This document shows positions 42,708-52,373 of a DNA stretch of 64,000 nucleotides, one piece after another (position 1 is the stretch's first letter; every line of letters starts with the position of its first letter). The stretch is from Sophora flavescens (taxonomy: Eukaryota > Streptophyta > Magnoliopsida > Fabales > Fabaceae): assembly GCA_030762895.1 (NCBI GenBank), contig CM061063.1, positions 55,135,196-55,199,195 on the forward strand, written 5' to 3'. The notes under the pieces are model-generated. The model ran no database searches. It was given only the letters and a program-made list of their open reading frames with translations, and was not told the origin of the DNA. Position numbers and translations under genes: made by a program.

Positions 42708-43392
42708 ATAATTTTGCATGAGAGAGCATACACCTGATTCTGTCATTAATGGTATGGTTCATTCTCTCTGCAACTCCATTATGTTGAGGCGTCTTTGGAA
42801 CTGTCTTCTCAAGCTTGATTCAATGTTCTTTGCAATATTCTTCAAACGGACTCCTGTATTCACCACCATTATCTGCTCGGACACATTTCAACTTGCTTCC
42901 TTTTTCTCTTTCAACACTTGCATGAAAGTGCTTGAAGATACCAAGTACATGGTCTTTAGATTTCAAAGAAAAAGCCCACACTTTTCTAGAGTGATCATCA
43001 ATAAAAGTAACAAAATATGAAGCACCACCAAGAGACTTACAATCCATATTGCAAACATCAGTATGAACTAAACCATGAACATTTGGCCTCCTATGAGGAC
43101 CAGGACTACGAAATGAAATTCTATGTTGTTTTCCAACAAAACAATGAGAGCAAGTATTTAAAGGTGTACCTTTCATAGGAAGAGACTTTTTCCTGGCAAG
43201 GATGTTGAGTCCTTTCTCACTCAAGTGACCAAGGCGCATATGCAACAAATCAGAAGAAGCATCTTCAACTGAATTCACTTCCTCCTTGCTTAACTTTCCA
43301 GGCATCCTGTAGAGAGTAGCGAAGCTTTCTTCTTTTGCCACCACTAGTGACCCTTTGGTGAGCTTGCATATGTCACCACCAAAGTAAGTATG
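42708..43392 (-). pseudogene. copia element D integrase
   Basis: Pre-integrase HLRLGHLSEKGLNIL-like segment (seen as DLLHMRLGHLSEKGLNILA) with CSHCFVGKQHRISF, then the integrase core with HTDVCNMDCKSLGG, FIDDHSRKVWAFSLK and RADNGGEYRSPFEEYCKEH. A frameshift at about 42820 leads to the next core segment (NHTINDRIRCMLSHAK), after which the sequence jumps to unrelated orientation. The D, D and E positions of the core can be placed, but the domain is incomplete. Confidence 0.75.
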
Positions 43393-43397
43393 ATAAC

Positions 43398-46316
43398 TGT
43401 AACATCTATTATTTTATGCATGGTTAATGTATGAGGGTTAGGGTTAGGACTTGGATTATATAGCTGGAATGTGGTTTGAGGCATAGAGACCCTTGCTTGG
43501 CAAGCACACAACCTTTTCGAGTGAGTTTGAACATAGAAACAAAATTAGGGTTTCCAGGTTAGCATATTTGAGACATCTGAGTGTGAAATAAGAAATTTGG
43601 AGTTAGGAATGAGATTAGACCTTTTTGATGGTTTGAAGCTGTTTATTAGGTCTTGATGAGCCTATATCTCAAATTTGAGGCCAATCGGACGTCGAACGGG
43701 TCAAGAACTTAAAAAAACACAAACCGAGCATTTTGTGATCGATTAATTAATTGAAAGTCGGAATATTAATTTAGGTCGGTCCTGAGTACAATAGGTCTTA
43801 GGATTAACCTAAAATAATTACAGAAAAATATTCCAATAGTAAGTTACAGGGAAGATGCAAAAGAAAACACCCGGTTGTGCCGACGGAAAAATACCTAGTG
43901 ATACGTGTCATTACGGAGGAAGGTGGCCATGGTGACGTCACCTCACATTCCACCTAACCCTTTTGCATGTGTGACACCTAACCTTTTTGCATGTATGACA
44001 CCTAACCCTTTTCCATGAGTGACACCTAACCCTTTATGTATGTGTGACACCTAAACTTTTTGCATGTGTGACACCTAACCCCTTTGCATGAATGACACCT
44101 ATCTCCACTACCCCTTTTGCATATATGACACTTGTCTTCCCACTAACTTATCAAAACCTACCTAAATTCATCCATAAAAGCAAAATCACAAAAGTGACTT
44201 CATTTTTCCTCCTCCCGCCTCATTTCAGTCATCCTTCCATAGCCAATTTCGTTCCCTCACTTCTGCATGTGTTGGCTGAATAGTTAAGTGAAGGAAAGAA
44301 CAAGTTGCACACTCATTCACACCCAAAAACTCATCTTATCCTGTTTCTGTAAAACCATCCCCCAGCTTCTTCCACCATTGGATCGTGTTGAAATTTCATG
44401 GAGAGGGTATAGGACAGTAGTTCTTCACATCCAACGGTTAAAAGTTCTGTACGTTCCCTAGAGTGAGAGTTATTCAACTCATAAAAAGGAGATAAGCTTA
44501 ACCCGAGTAGCTCTTGACTAGTCACCTTGGGAGGTTCATCCTAGGCTCATCAACCGTTGGATCGAGCTGAAATTTTTGGAGAAGGTAAGGAAAAGGTATC
44601 TCTTTAATCTTACCGTTCACTTTTGTAACTAAATGTTTGGTTTATGAGATATAGAGCCAAAACAGTGGCAGATTTTAGGGTGTTTGTTGCAGATTCTAAG
44701 TTCCTTACAAGGTGTTGTTCACAATGTGGTTTCTTAGGTGGACTTTCGGAGACTCAGGGGCCTAGTTCCATGTGAGGCAGAATCGTGAGGAGTAGAGGAC
44801 GAGTAATTTCGTTGCGTCTAGGTCATCGTACGACCCTCCAGGTGGGGGAAAGAAATTATTTAACGTCGGAAACGGCACGGTGACATTTAATTTGATAATG
44901 GCGTAGGGCGACCCAAACCCTACATGGTTGCGAGTAACGGACAATGTCCATGTCACGCTGGGGACTACTTAGTAGTACTCGTGATGATATTGAGATTATG
45001 CGTTTATCACCGTTATGTTTATTATATATTATTTTATTATTTTATTATTTTATGCTTGGATGATTTGACTGGTTGAATTGATGTTGATAACTGCTGGATG
45101 ATGATGTTATGAGTTGTGATTATTTTATAAGCATGATATCTTATTATTTTAATTAGATTTTGATAATGATTATTAGTTTGGAAATAATGATTTTATGACA
45201 TGTTAGTAATGATGATGCTATGACATGATGATATTATGGTATGATGTATTGAGTGTTATAATTGTGATTAGAGTTTGAGTAAATGATAAGTTATATCGAG
45301 ACATGATGATGTATTGGGGAATTCATGTTATATGTGTTAGTAGTGCCTAATTGAGATGATTCATGAGATATGATGATAATGAGATTGATTAGATAGGAAT
45401 TTATTGAGGTTACCTATGAGATTATGATGAGCGGTTAGGGTACTAGGGGGTGACACGAAACATGGTCTGTGATATGGTGGACCTGAAACATGATCGTATG
45501 GGGTCTATGCCTCGGAGGGAGAATTCCTGGGGATAGGCTAACGGCGGACCGTCCCAGACATGATTTCATTTTAGTTGCAGCTATAGTTCATGCGTTGCAT
45601 GAGCACCCTGACCGGGGTTCCGAGGTGTGCACCGGATTGTGCAGCTATAGTGCCATTGCTTTGCATGGGCATCCTCCATCCGCGGACAAGGGTGTGCACC
45701 GGGGACTCTGGTATGTGTCGATTTATTGATGTGATATCCGATATGGCCAATACCTGATGAGATGATTCATACAACATTTGCATTGCATCATGATGGAGGG
45801 TAGAGGGAAGATCCTAGATGTGGATTGAGGATGATTGTGTTTTATTTATGTATACTCTTGGAGATGGATGTTTAGTGTGTCGTTATTTAATTAAATGTTG
45901 CTAAACCCTTTCCATGTTTGACGTTATATTGTTTCTTATCCATTTTCTTCTTGTTGTTGGGTATGTTTTATTTATGTGATCGCTATAAGAAGACTCGGTG
46001 GAGAATCCAACTACGGAGGAACTAGATGGAACCCCTTATGAGCCAGCTACGGCCAGTGCGTCTTTTTAAGGCGTTTTATCTTTTGTTGTTTATATTAGTT
46101 TGTACCAGTTTGTACCTATTGGGATCCTACTGAAGGGATTCCCTCTACTGTACTGCATCAGGATATGATGTTTATATGTTATGCATGTATGTATATATGT
46201 TGTTTATATTTTAAGTTCAAACTTTTTCGCCATTTTAATATATACGCTTAACGATAATAACACGACTAGATCCTAAATATTATAGGTTTTCTTTAATGGG
46301 ACGTCGGGGCGTCTCA
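43398..46316 (+). repeat. solo LTR related to element B
   Basis: 2,919 bp from TGTAACATCTATT to GGGGCGTCTCA with 5-bp duplication ATAAC at 43393-43397 and 46317-46321, and no second LTR. It shares stretches with the B LTR, such as GTAGGGCGACC(T/C)AAACCCTAC and the segment GAGGAACTAGATGGAACCCC near 46015. It therefore records an element of the B family removed by LTR-LTR recombination. It is inserted in the copia D reading frame. Confidence 0.85.
43951..44135 (+). repeat. 24-bp tandem repeat in the solo LTR
   Basis: About seven units of 24 bp with consensus CACCTAACCCTTTTGCATGT plus GTGA. The last unit carries a short insertion. Non-coding. Confidence 0.8.
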
Positions 46317-46321
46317 ATAAC

Positions 46322-47454
46322 CCTCAATGTCCAAGGCTTTAACAGAAATCAAGTTGAGACTGATATCTGGAACATGTATGACATTCTTCAATGGCAGCTT
46401 GCACCCGATGTTAATTTCAATCCAAACATCTCCCATACCAACAATTTTACATACCCCTTCATTTCCTATTTTAACTGTGCCAAAATCACCAGCAGTATAA
46501 GATGAGAAGAAATCATGCCTAGGAGTGACATGGTATGAGGCTCCAGAATCAACAATCCAACTGGAATCATGACATGCTAGATTTATAGAATTATCATCAC
46601 AGACAATGTAAACATCACTATCAGATGCAACTGTAGTTGTTTCTTTATCATTTTTCTTCTCTTTGTCTTCATCTCTTTCTCTTGACTTCTCTCTTTAGGA
46701 ACATGTTTTGATGTGTCCCACCTTACCACAATGATAACATGTCACTTCTTTTCTAGTCCTGGACTTGCTTCTTGACTTGCTACGACTGTCAGATTTTTCA
46801 TGCTTATGGAAATGTCTGGTTTGGCTTCTCCCTCGTGACTCTGCAACTAGTGCTTTTGACCGAGTAGAGGTAACAATCAAACCACCCTCCTTTCTTCTAG
46901 CTTCTTCATTCAACATGCTCTCTTTTACCATTGACATTGTCAACTTCCCACTAGGAGCTGAATTAGTCAATGTCACAACCAGAACTTCCCAAGTGTCAGG
47001 CAAGGAACTAAGCAACAACAAGGCTTGCAACTCATCATCTAATTTAATATATGCTGCTGTCAACTGATTCACAGTATTTTGAAAAATACTCATATGCTCT
47101 GTCATTGAATCCCCTTCTTTGTATTTCATATTCACCAGCTTCCGGATCAGAAATGCTTTATTTTGCACATTCTTCCGCTCATACAGCTCGGCCAACTTCT
47201 TTCACATTTTCTGGGCATCTGTTTGTGTCTACATGAGGATATACACTCAAATCCAGCCACTGCCTAATCAAAGCAACTGCCTTTCTATTCATCTTCTTCC
47301 AATCACTTTTGTTTTTATCCTTAGGTCGAGCAGTGTCCCCCTCAATGGGATCATACAAGTCTTTGCTGTATAACATATCTACCATAAGGGTCTTCCAAAG
47401 TGTATAATTTGTAGAGTTCAGCTTAATCATATTTGGCCCTCGATTTTCCTCCAT
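46322..47454 (-). pseudogene. copia element D gag and protease
   Basis: Gag starts MEENRGPNMIKLNSTNYTLW near 47454, with a stop or shift near 47190, and continues with KYKEGDSMTEHMSIFQNTVN to the zinc knuckle CYHCGKVGHIKTC near 46700-46745, preceded by an Arg/Ser-rich tract. Protease follows in the minus strand near 46520-46560 with WIVDSGASYHVTP. These are standard Ty1/copia parts: particle protein, nucleic-acid-binding knuckle and maturation protease. The ORF is interrupted at least twice. Confidence 0.75.
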
Positions 47455-47481
47455 TTAAATGCACAGTACAGAACAACCTAA

Positions 47482-47494
47482 GCTCTGGATACCA
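47482..47494 (-). other. copia element D primer binding site
   Basis: Minus strand TGGTATCCAGAGC, an initiator-Met complement with one extra C, three bases inside the LTR end at 47498. Confidence 0.6.
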
Positions 47495-47811
47495 CTTTGT
47501 TAGGAACAAAACCAGAGATAACAATCTCTAATGAAGCAAATATTTTTTCCCTTCACCTGTGCAAATAAATAGGCACAATAAAAATATTCTTCCACAGGAT
47601 AATATCAATGGCAGAAAAATAAATAGCAATGACACCACAATTTTTAACGTGGAAAACTCCCCAGTGTAGGGATACAAACCACGGGACCAAGTCCAGCAAA
47701 GACTTCCACTATAAATAATAATGGGTACACCAAGTCTTCCTAGAAATACTAGGGAACACCAAATCAACAATACTTCACCTAAAAGGATCAAAGCAACGCG
47801 CGCGCGGGTAT

Positions 47812-48194
47812 CTCTAAAACAACAATCACCTAAGATAGCGTTTCTATATTTAAACGCTATCTAAAGGTTACCTAAGATAGCGTTTCATTATACAAATGCT
47901 ATTAAAAGTTAATTTTATTTTATTTATTAATTGCAAATTAGAAAAGATAGTGTTTCCGTGTGGAACTGCTATCTTATGTTGTTAGTTAAGATAGCGGTTC
48001 CACACGGAACCGCTATCTTTTCCTGCAGCTTGACTTTTAATAGCGGTTCCTTAAGGAAACGCTATCTTAGGTGATACCTAAGATAGCGTTTCTTTAAGGA
48101 TCCCCTATTAAAAGTCCCCCCATCACTTTTAATAGCATTTCCACACGGAAATGCTATAAAAGGTGCGTTATTAAAAGTTTAATCTGTTGTAGTG
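47812..48194. mobile_element. CACTA-type foldback element
   Basis: The right end reads, reversed, CACTACAACAGATTAAAC, a CACTA terminus. The left end is degenerate (CTCTAAAACAACAATCACC at 47812). Subterminal AAGATAGCGNTTCC units occur in both orientations about ten times. One pair is a near-perfect hairpin at 47988-48019 with arms AAGATAGCGGTTCC and GGAACCGCTATCTT. No transposase. A 3-bp target duplication could not be confirmed. Confidence 0.6.
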
Positions 48195-48437
48195 AACAAG
48201 ACAGAAACCTCACAACAATGGGTATAACAACCCAGCTCAAAGAGAAGGCAAAACCACAAATAAAATATATCAAACTGACAAGCTCATTGGCAGGAACAAC
48301 ATACTGAAATTTCAGCAAAAACGGAGCAAATTTGTTATATCACCTTCCACCACCTGAACCCACTTTCTTTTTCTCTCTCGGCGCTGCTGGTTCACTATCT
48401 GTCACTCACTTTTTCTTTCTTTCTCACGCACAGTGTC
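48195..48437. other. short spacer, probably copia D LTR remainder
   Basis: Between the CACTA and MULE-like elements. No coding potential. It contains a TTTC-rich tract. It may be part of the copia D LTR continued, which I cannot verify here. Confidence 0.3.
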
Positions 48438-48751
48438 GGCTTTTTGACCAAACTGGGTTCCTTTTAGAAACTATTTACCAGTTTAGGGTTGTTCTGAAAC
48501 TATTTACCAATGGGGGGTCGTTTTAAATATTTTATTATTTTTGGGTCTGACGGGTCAAAGGCGCCACTGCAGATGGCGCCTTTGAAGGCGCCACTGCAGT
48601 TGGCGCCTACTGTTTTATAAAAAAAAAAATATGAAAAGGGGAGGCGCATTTGGCAGTGGCGTCCTCTCCTGCTAGCTACAGTAGCGCTACGATGCGCTCA
48701 TTGTAGCAAAGAACTTTTTTTTTTTTTTTTAATTTTTTTTTTAAAAAAACA

Positions 48752-49195
48752 CATTCACTAGATAATGAATTGAATTCATCAGATATTTGTACCCGATTCA
48801 CCAGATATTTACACATACTTAACCAAAAAAATTTATTTCTCAAAAAAACCCATTCACCAGATAATGAACTGAATTCACCAGATATTTGTACCCGATTCAC
48901 CAGATATTTACACATACTTAACCAAAAAAAATTATTTGACTTTTTTAAAAAAATAAAAATTTTATTTCTAATAACACCCATCCACCGGATAATGAATCGA
49001 ATTCACCAGATATTTGTACCCGATTCACCAGATATTTACACATACTTAACCAAAAAAATTTATTTGACTTTTTTAAAAAAATAAAAATTTTATTTCTAAA
49101 AAAACCCATCCACCAGATAATGAACTGAATTCACCAGATATTTATACCCGATTCACCAGATATTTACACATACTTAACCAAAAAAATTTATTTGA
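48752..49195. repeat. tandem subrepeats of the left MULE arm
   Basis: Four units, about 130 bp each except the first at about 97 bp. Each has CA(T/C)CCACCAGATAATGAA, ATTCACCAGATATTTGTACC and TATTTACACATACTTAACC, and an A/T-rich end. Confidence 0.8.
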
Positions 49196-49301
49196 CAAAG
49201 GCAGCGAATGTTTTTTGGTGTAAATTGTTATTGCTATTATTTTTTTATGCCTCCTGTAGTGCTGAGGTGGAGGCCTCACAAATATTATTTTATTATTTTA
49301 C

Positions 49302-49384
49302 CTGAGATGAATATTCCTTGATCCTGTCGCTGATGGTTCCGTCTAAAGCTCTCTCAGCAAGCTCATAATATACGGATTCCCTTT
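49302..49384 (-). other. possible captured exon in the MULE centre
   Basis: On the minus strand this segment encodes RESVYYELAERALDGTISD followed by RIKEYSSQ without stops, and ends exactly at CAG followed by GTAAAA, a plausible splice donor. Stops appear on both sides in the same frame. The peptide looks like real protein, but I do not recognise the source gene. Confidence 0.4.
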
Positions 49385-49439
49385 CTTATTATATTATATA
49401 TAATACAAGAGAAACCGCGGTGTCTCCATAATCAGGTCA

Positions 49440-49985
49440 GGTATGTGCAAATATCTGGTGAATTCAGTTCATTATCTGGTGGATGAGTTTTTTTAGAAAT
49501 AAAATTTTAATTTTTTTAAAAAAGTCAAATAAATTTTTTTGGTTAAGTATGTGTAAATATCTTGTGAATCGGGTACAAATATCTGGTGAATTGATTCATT
49601 ATCCGGTGGATGGGTTTTTTAGAAATAAAATTTTTATTTTTTTAAAAAGTCAAATAATTTTTTTGGTTAAGTATGTGTAAATATCTGGTGAATCCAGTAC
49701 AAATATCCGGTGAATTCGATTCATTATCCGGTGGATGGGTGTTTTTAGAAATAAAATTTTTATTTTTTTAAAAAGTCAAATAAATTTTTTTGGTTAAGTA
49801 TGTGTAAATATCTCGGTGAATCGGGTACAAATATCCGGTGAATCAGATTCATTATCCGGTGAATGGGTTTTTTTGAGAAATAAATTTTTTTGGTTAAGTA
49901 TGTGTAAATATCGGTGAATCGGATACAAATATCCGGTGAATTCAATTCATTATCTCGGTGAATGTGTTTTTTAAAAATAAAACTT
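49440..49985. repeat. tandem subrepeats of the right MULE arm (inverted)
   Basis: Five inverted units with the same parts as the left arm (for example TTCATTATCCGGTGGATGG and GTATGTGTAAATATC). The unit number differs from the left arm (five against four), so the arms have changed by repeat gain or loss. Confidence 0.8.
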
Positions 49986-50294
49986 TTATTTTTTAAAAAA
50001 TAAAAATTTTAAAAAAAAAGATTCTTTGCTACTGATGGAGCGCCAGATAGCGCTCATCAGAGCTAGCAGGAGGAGGACGCCACCGCCAAATGCGCCTCCC
50101 TTTTCATTTTTTTTTATTTATAAAACAAGAGGGCGCTAATCGCAGGTGGCGCCTTCAAAGGCGCTTTGACCCGTCAGGACCCAAAAATAATAAAATATTT
50201 AAAACGACCCCCATTGGTAAATAGTTTTGAACAACCCTAAACCCAGTAAATAGTTTAAAAGGAGGCAGAGTTTGGTCAAAAATGTTACAGTGTC

Positions 50295-52373
50295 ACACAC
50301 CCACGGCTCCTTTCTTTTTGAACTTTTTCAAAACCTTTTTTTTTTCTTTTTCTATTTAAATGCCACATGGGCTTGACCCATTAACAAATTTTTTTTTTTG
50401 AAATGATGTGAGACCCGTTTAGGAGTGATCCACCCAACAATTAGAGATGAGATGGGTCATTTTGTGATTGCTAAAATTAACATCTATCACCCTGTACAAG
50501 AAGGAGTAGCAATGGGTCTTTTGAAAGCTGCTCAATGCGTTCAAAGTTTGATCTCATCAAATTGTCTTTCAAGTGTTGGTTAATAGTATCCCTAGGCCAA
50601 AGGATGACATCTCAGAATTTGGTCACATTATATATCCTTAGCTGCTTGGTCCTAAGGCATGCAGTGGCCTATGACTTCTTGTATTTGAATAATATATTCT
50701 TATTAACTCTTTCATTTAAAAATTAAAAGTGAAGTTTTGAGGAAAGGCAAAAGCATCCTGTGTAGCTGGACTTCCTCTGGATTTGAAGAACCAATTTGTT
50801 ATTTACAAATCACCTAATAAAACTTTGAATTTTTAGATGTTTTGATTCTTAACACTTGTCTTTCCTTGTTTAATTAATACCACTTCTAGTATTCCTGACT
50901 TTTACGTTTTAAAGCAGATAATTTTTTCTATTGAAATTATGTATTTTAAGTTATTTGTAAGCATGTGCAATAAGTGATTCAGTTAGCAGACATATCATCA
51001 ACTCATTCCATCAAAAAGAAAAAGGAAATTATGAACTCAATTTTGGTAGCCCATGTTGATGTAAGCTCGTAAAGATATTTATTATGAAAATATAAGGAAA
51101 TTTCTTCTATATTGACTTGTTTTGCCTACAAATTCCATAAAATAGTGTCGCTTTTTGTTTAATTTGACTGAAAGTTTTGTAACTGAATATTCTTATGCTT
51201 GTATATGTGTACAACTGGGTCTCTATAAATATATATTTGTCTGTCAAGTATGAAAACAATTACATAAATTGACATCGTTTTGTTATTGGTTCAGTAATTC
51301 AGTCTACACAAAAATTATATTCAGAGACAATCCGTTGTGATCGCTTCCAACCTATAATTTCCTTGCCGTGTCACATGGTGGATCACTAATGACGTCTAAG
51401 GGTATACTAGGGGGCAAGATATCTTCAATGCGAAAATAGGATAACCAACGTATGTTGTGAGCTGACACATTAATTTGTGAGTACGTGTGGTTCATTAAGA
51501 AGCATTTTGCCCCAAGTAACACTGATTTCCTTTGTTGAAGTCTCAATTGCATCTTGGTCAAAAAAAAAAAAAAAAACTTGAAGCATCTCAGAAGCTACAT
51601 GGCCTCTTTCCACTTCAAACCATTCAATATCTATCTAAAATGTACAAAAGACAAGAGAACTGTTAGAAGTTTGGTGGTCCAAGGTCCATGCACACTTCCT
51701 TTGAATACATGTAGTGAAGGGACTAAACATTAGAAGTTTTTTGTCAAGTTTCTTTTCGTAAGAGAAAACTAGTGAAGTATTAATTTTCCCCCTAATTTAT
51801 CCCATGGGATTGATAAGTGACAAAAAGGGAAAAAACGACTAACGAGTGAAATACGATATTCAATGTTTAAATAAGACAGAGAAATAGAGAAGGAATATTC
51901 CTTTGAACAAAGAATAACGCGCCATCTCAAGTTTCAAGATTATCTCCATTTTTCTCTTTTGAAGACATCTCAAGGCAGATACATGGACAGTGACTGTATG
52001 TGTTGTGATCCACAATATTCAAGTCTATGATAGTACTATCATCCTTTTCCCCCTTCAAACTTTAACTACTGAACCAAAACCCGTCAACCACGAAATAAGA
52101 TTCCATTGGAAACTCTATATTTGGAAAAAATATTACAAAATTTGTATTTACATAAGCAAGCCAATATTTACTATTCAAATCAGAACACAATAGTCTCCAC
52201 CTTATGCATCACCAGTATTCTTTGTTCAATCATTTTACTTGTCTACTCTTGTTCAGTTTACTTAATTAAATATTCCAATGACTTTGGTTTACCGTACATT
52301 TTGTTGTTTATTTAAATGGTTTCATTTTAACTTCTCTTCAATGTGGTTGCTTTAAGCTCAAGCTTAGTACTCA
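50295..52373. other. gene-free region upstream of the first SRLK
   Basis: About 2 kb. No gene or complete transposon recognised. The last few hundred bases are 5' of the SRLK start codon and presumably hold its promoter; no clear TATA could be assigned. Several long poly-A/T runs. Confidence 0.45.

Larger units (their letters stand above)
42707..47805 (-). mobile_element. copia element D (Ty1/copia, Tnt1-like), partial, carrying a solo LTR
   Basis: On the minus strand: LTR starting at 47498 (plus-side TGTTAGGAAC), primer site 47482-47494, gag from 47454, zinc knuckle, protease, then after the solo LTR at 43398-46316 the pre-integrase and integrase domains, ending abruptly near 42707. RT and RNase H are missing. 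Frames are interrupted several times. The upper boundary of its LTR is uncertain because other elements lie in it; the LTR may continue on the far side of the CACTA and MULE insertions. Confidence 0.75.
48438..50286. mobile_element. Pack-MULE-like foldback element with long inverted arms
   Basis: 1,849 bp. Long inverted arms (about 48438-49195 and 49440-50286) share GACCAAAC, ACTATTTACCA(A/G), GGGTCGTTTTAAATATTTTA and the GGCGCC-rich block, then a tandem subrepeat. The flank ACAGTGTC is duplicated (48430-48437 and 50287-50294; 8 of 9 bases if the ninth is counted), as expected for a MULE. Arms lack coding capacity; open frames inside them come from the subrepeats. The centre of about 245 bp is unique and may hold a captured exon. 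Confidence 0.75.

Noticed and set aside
48676..49084. Repetitive frames with LVNRVQISGEF and its mirror-image counterparts
   Set aside because: Derived from the tandem subrepeats of the MULE arms.
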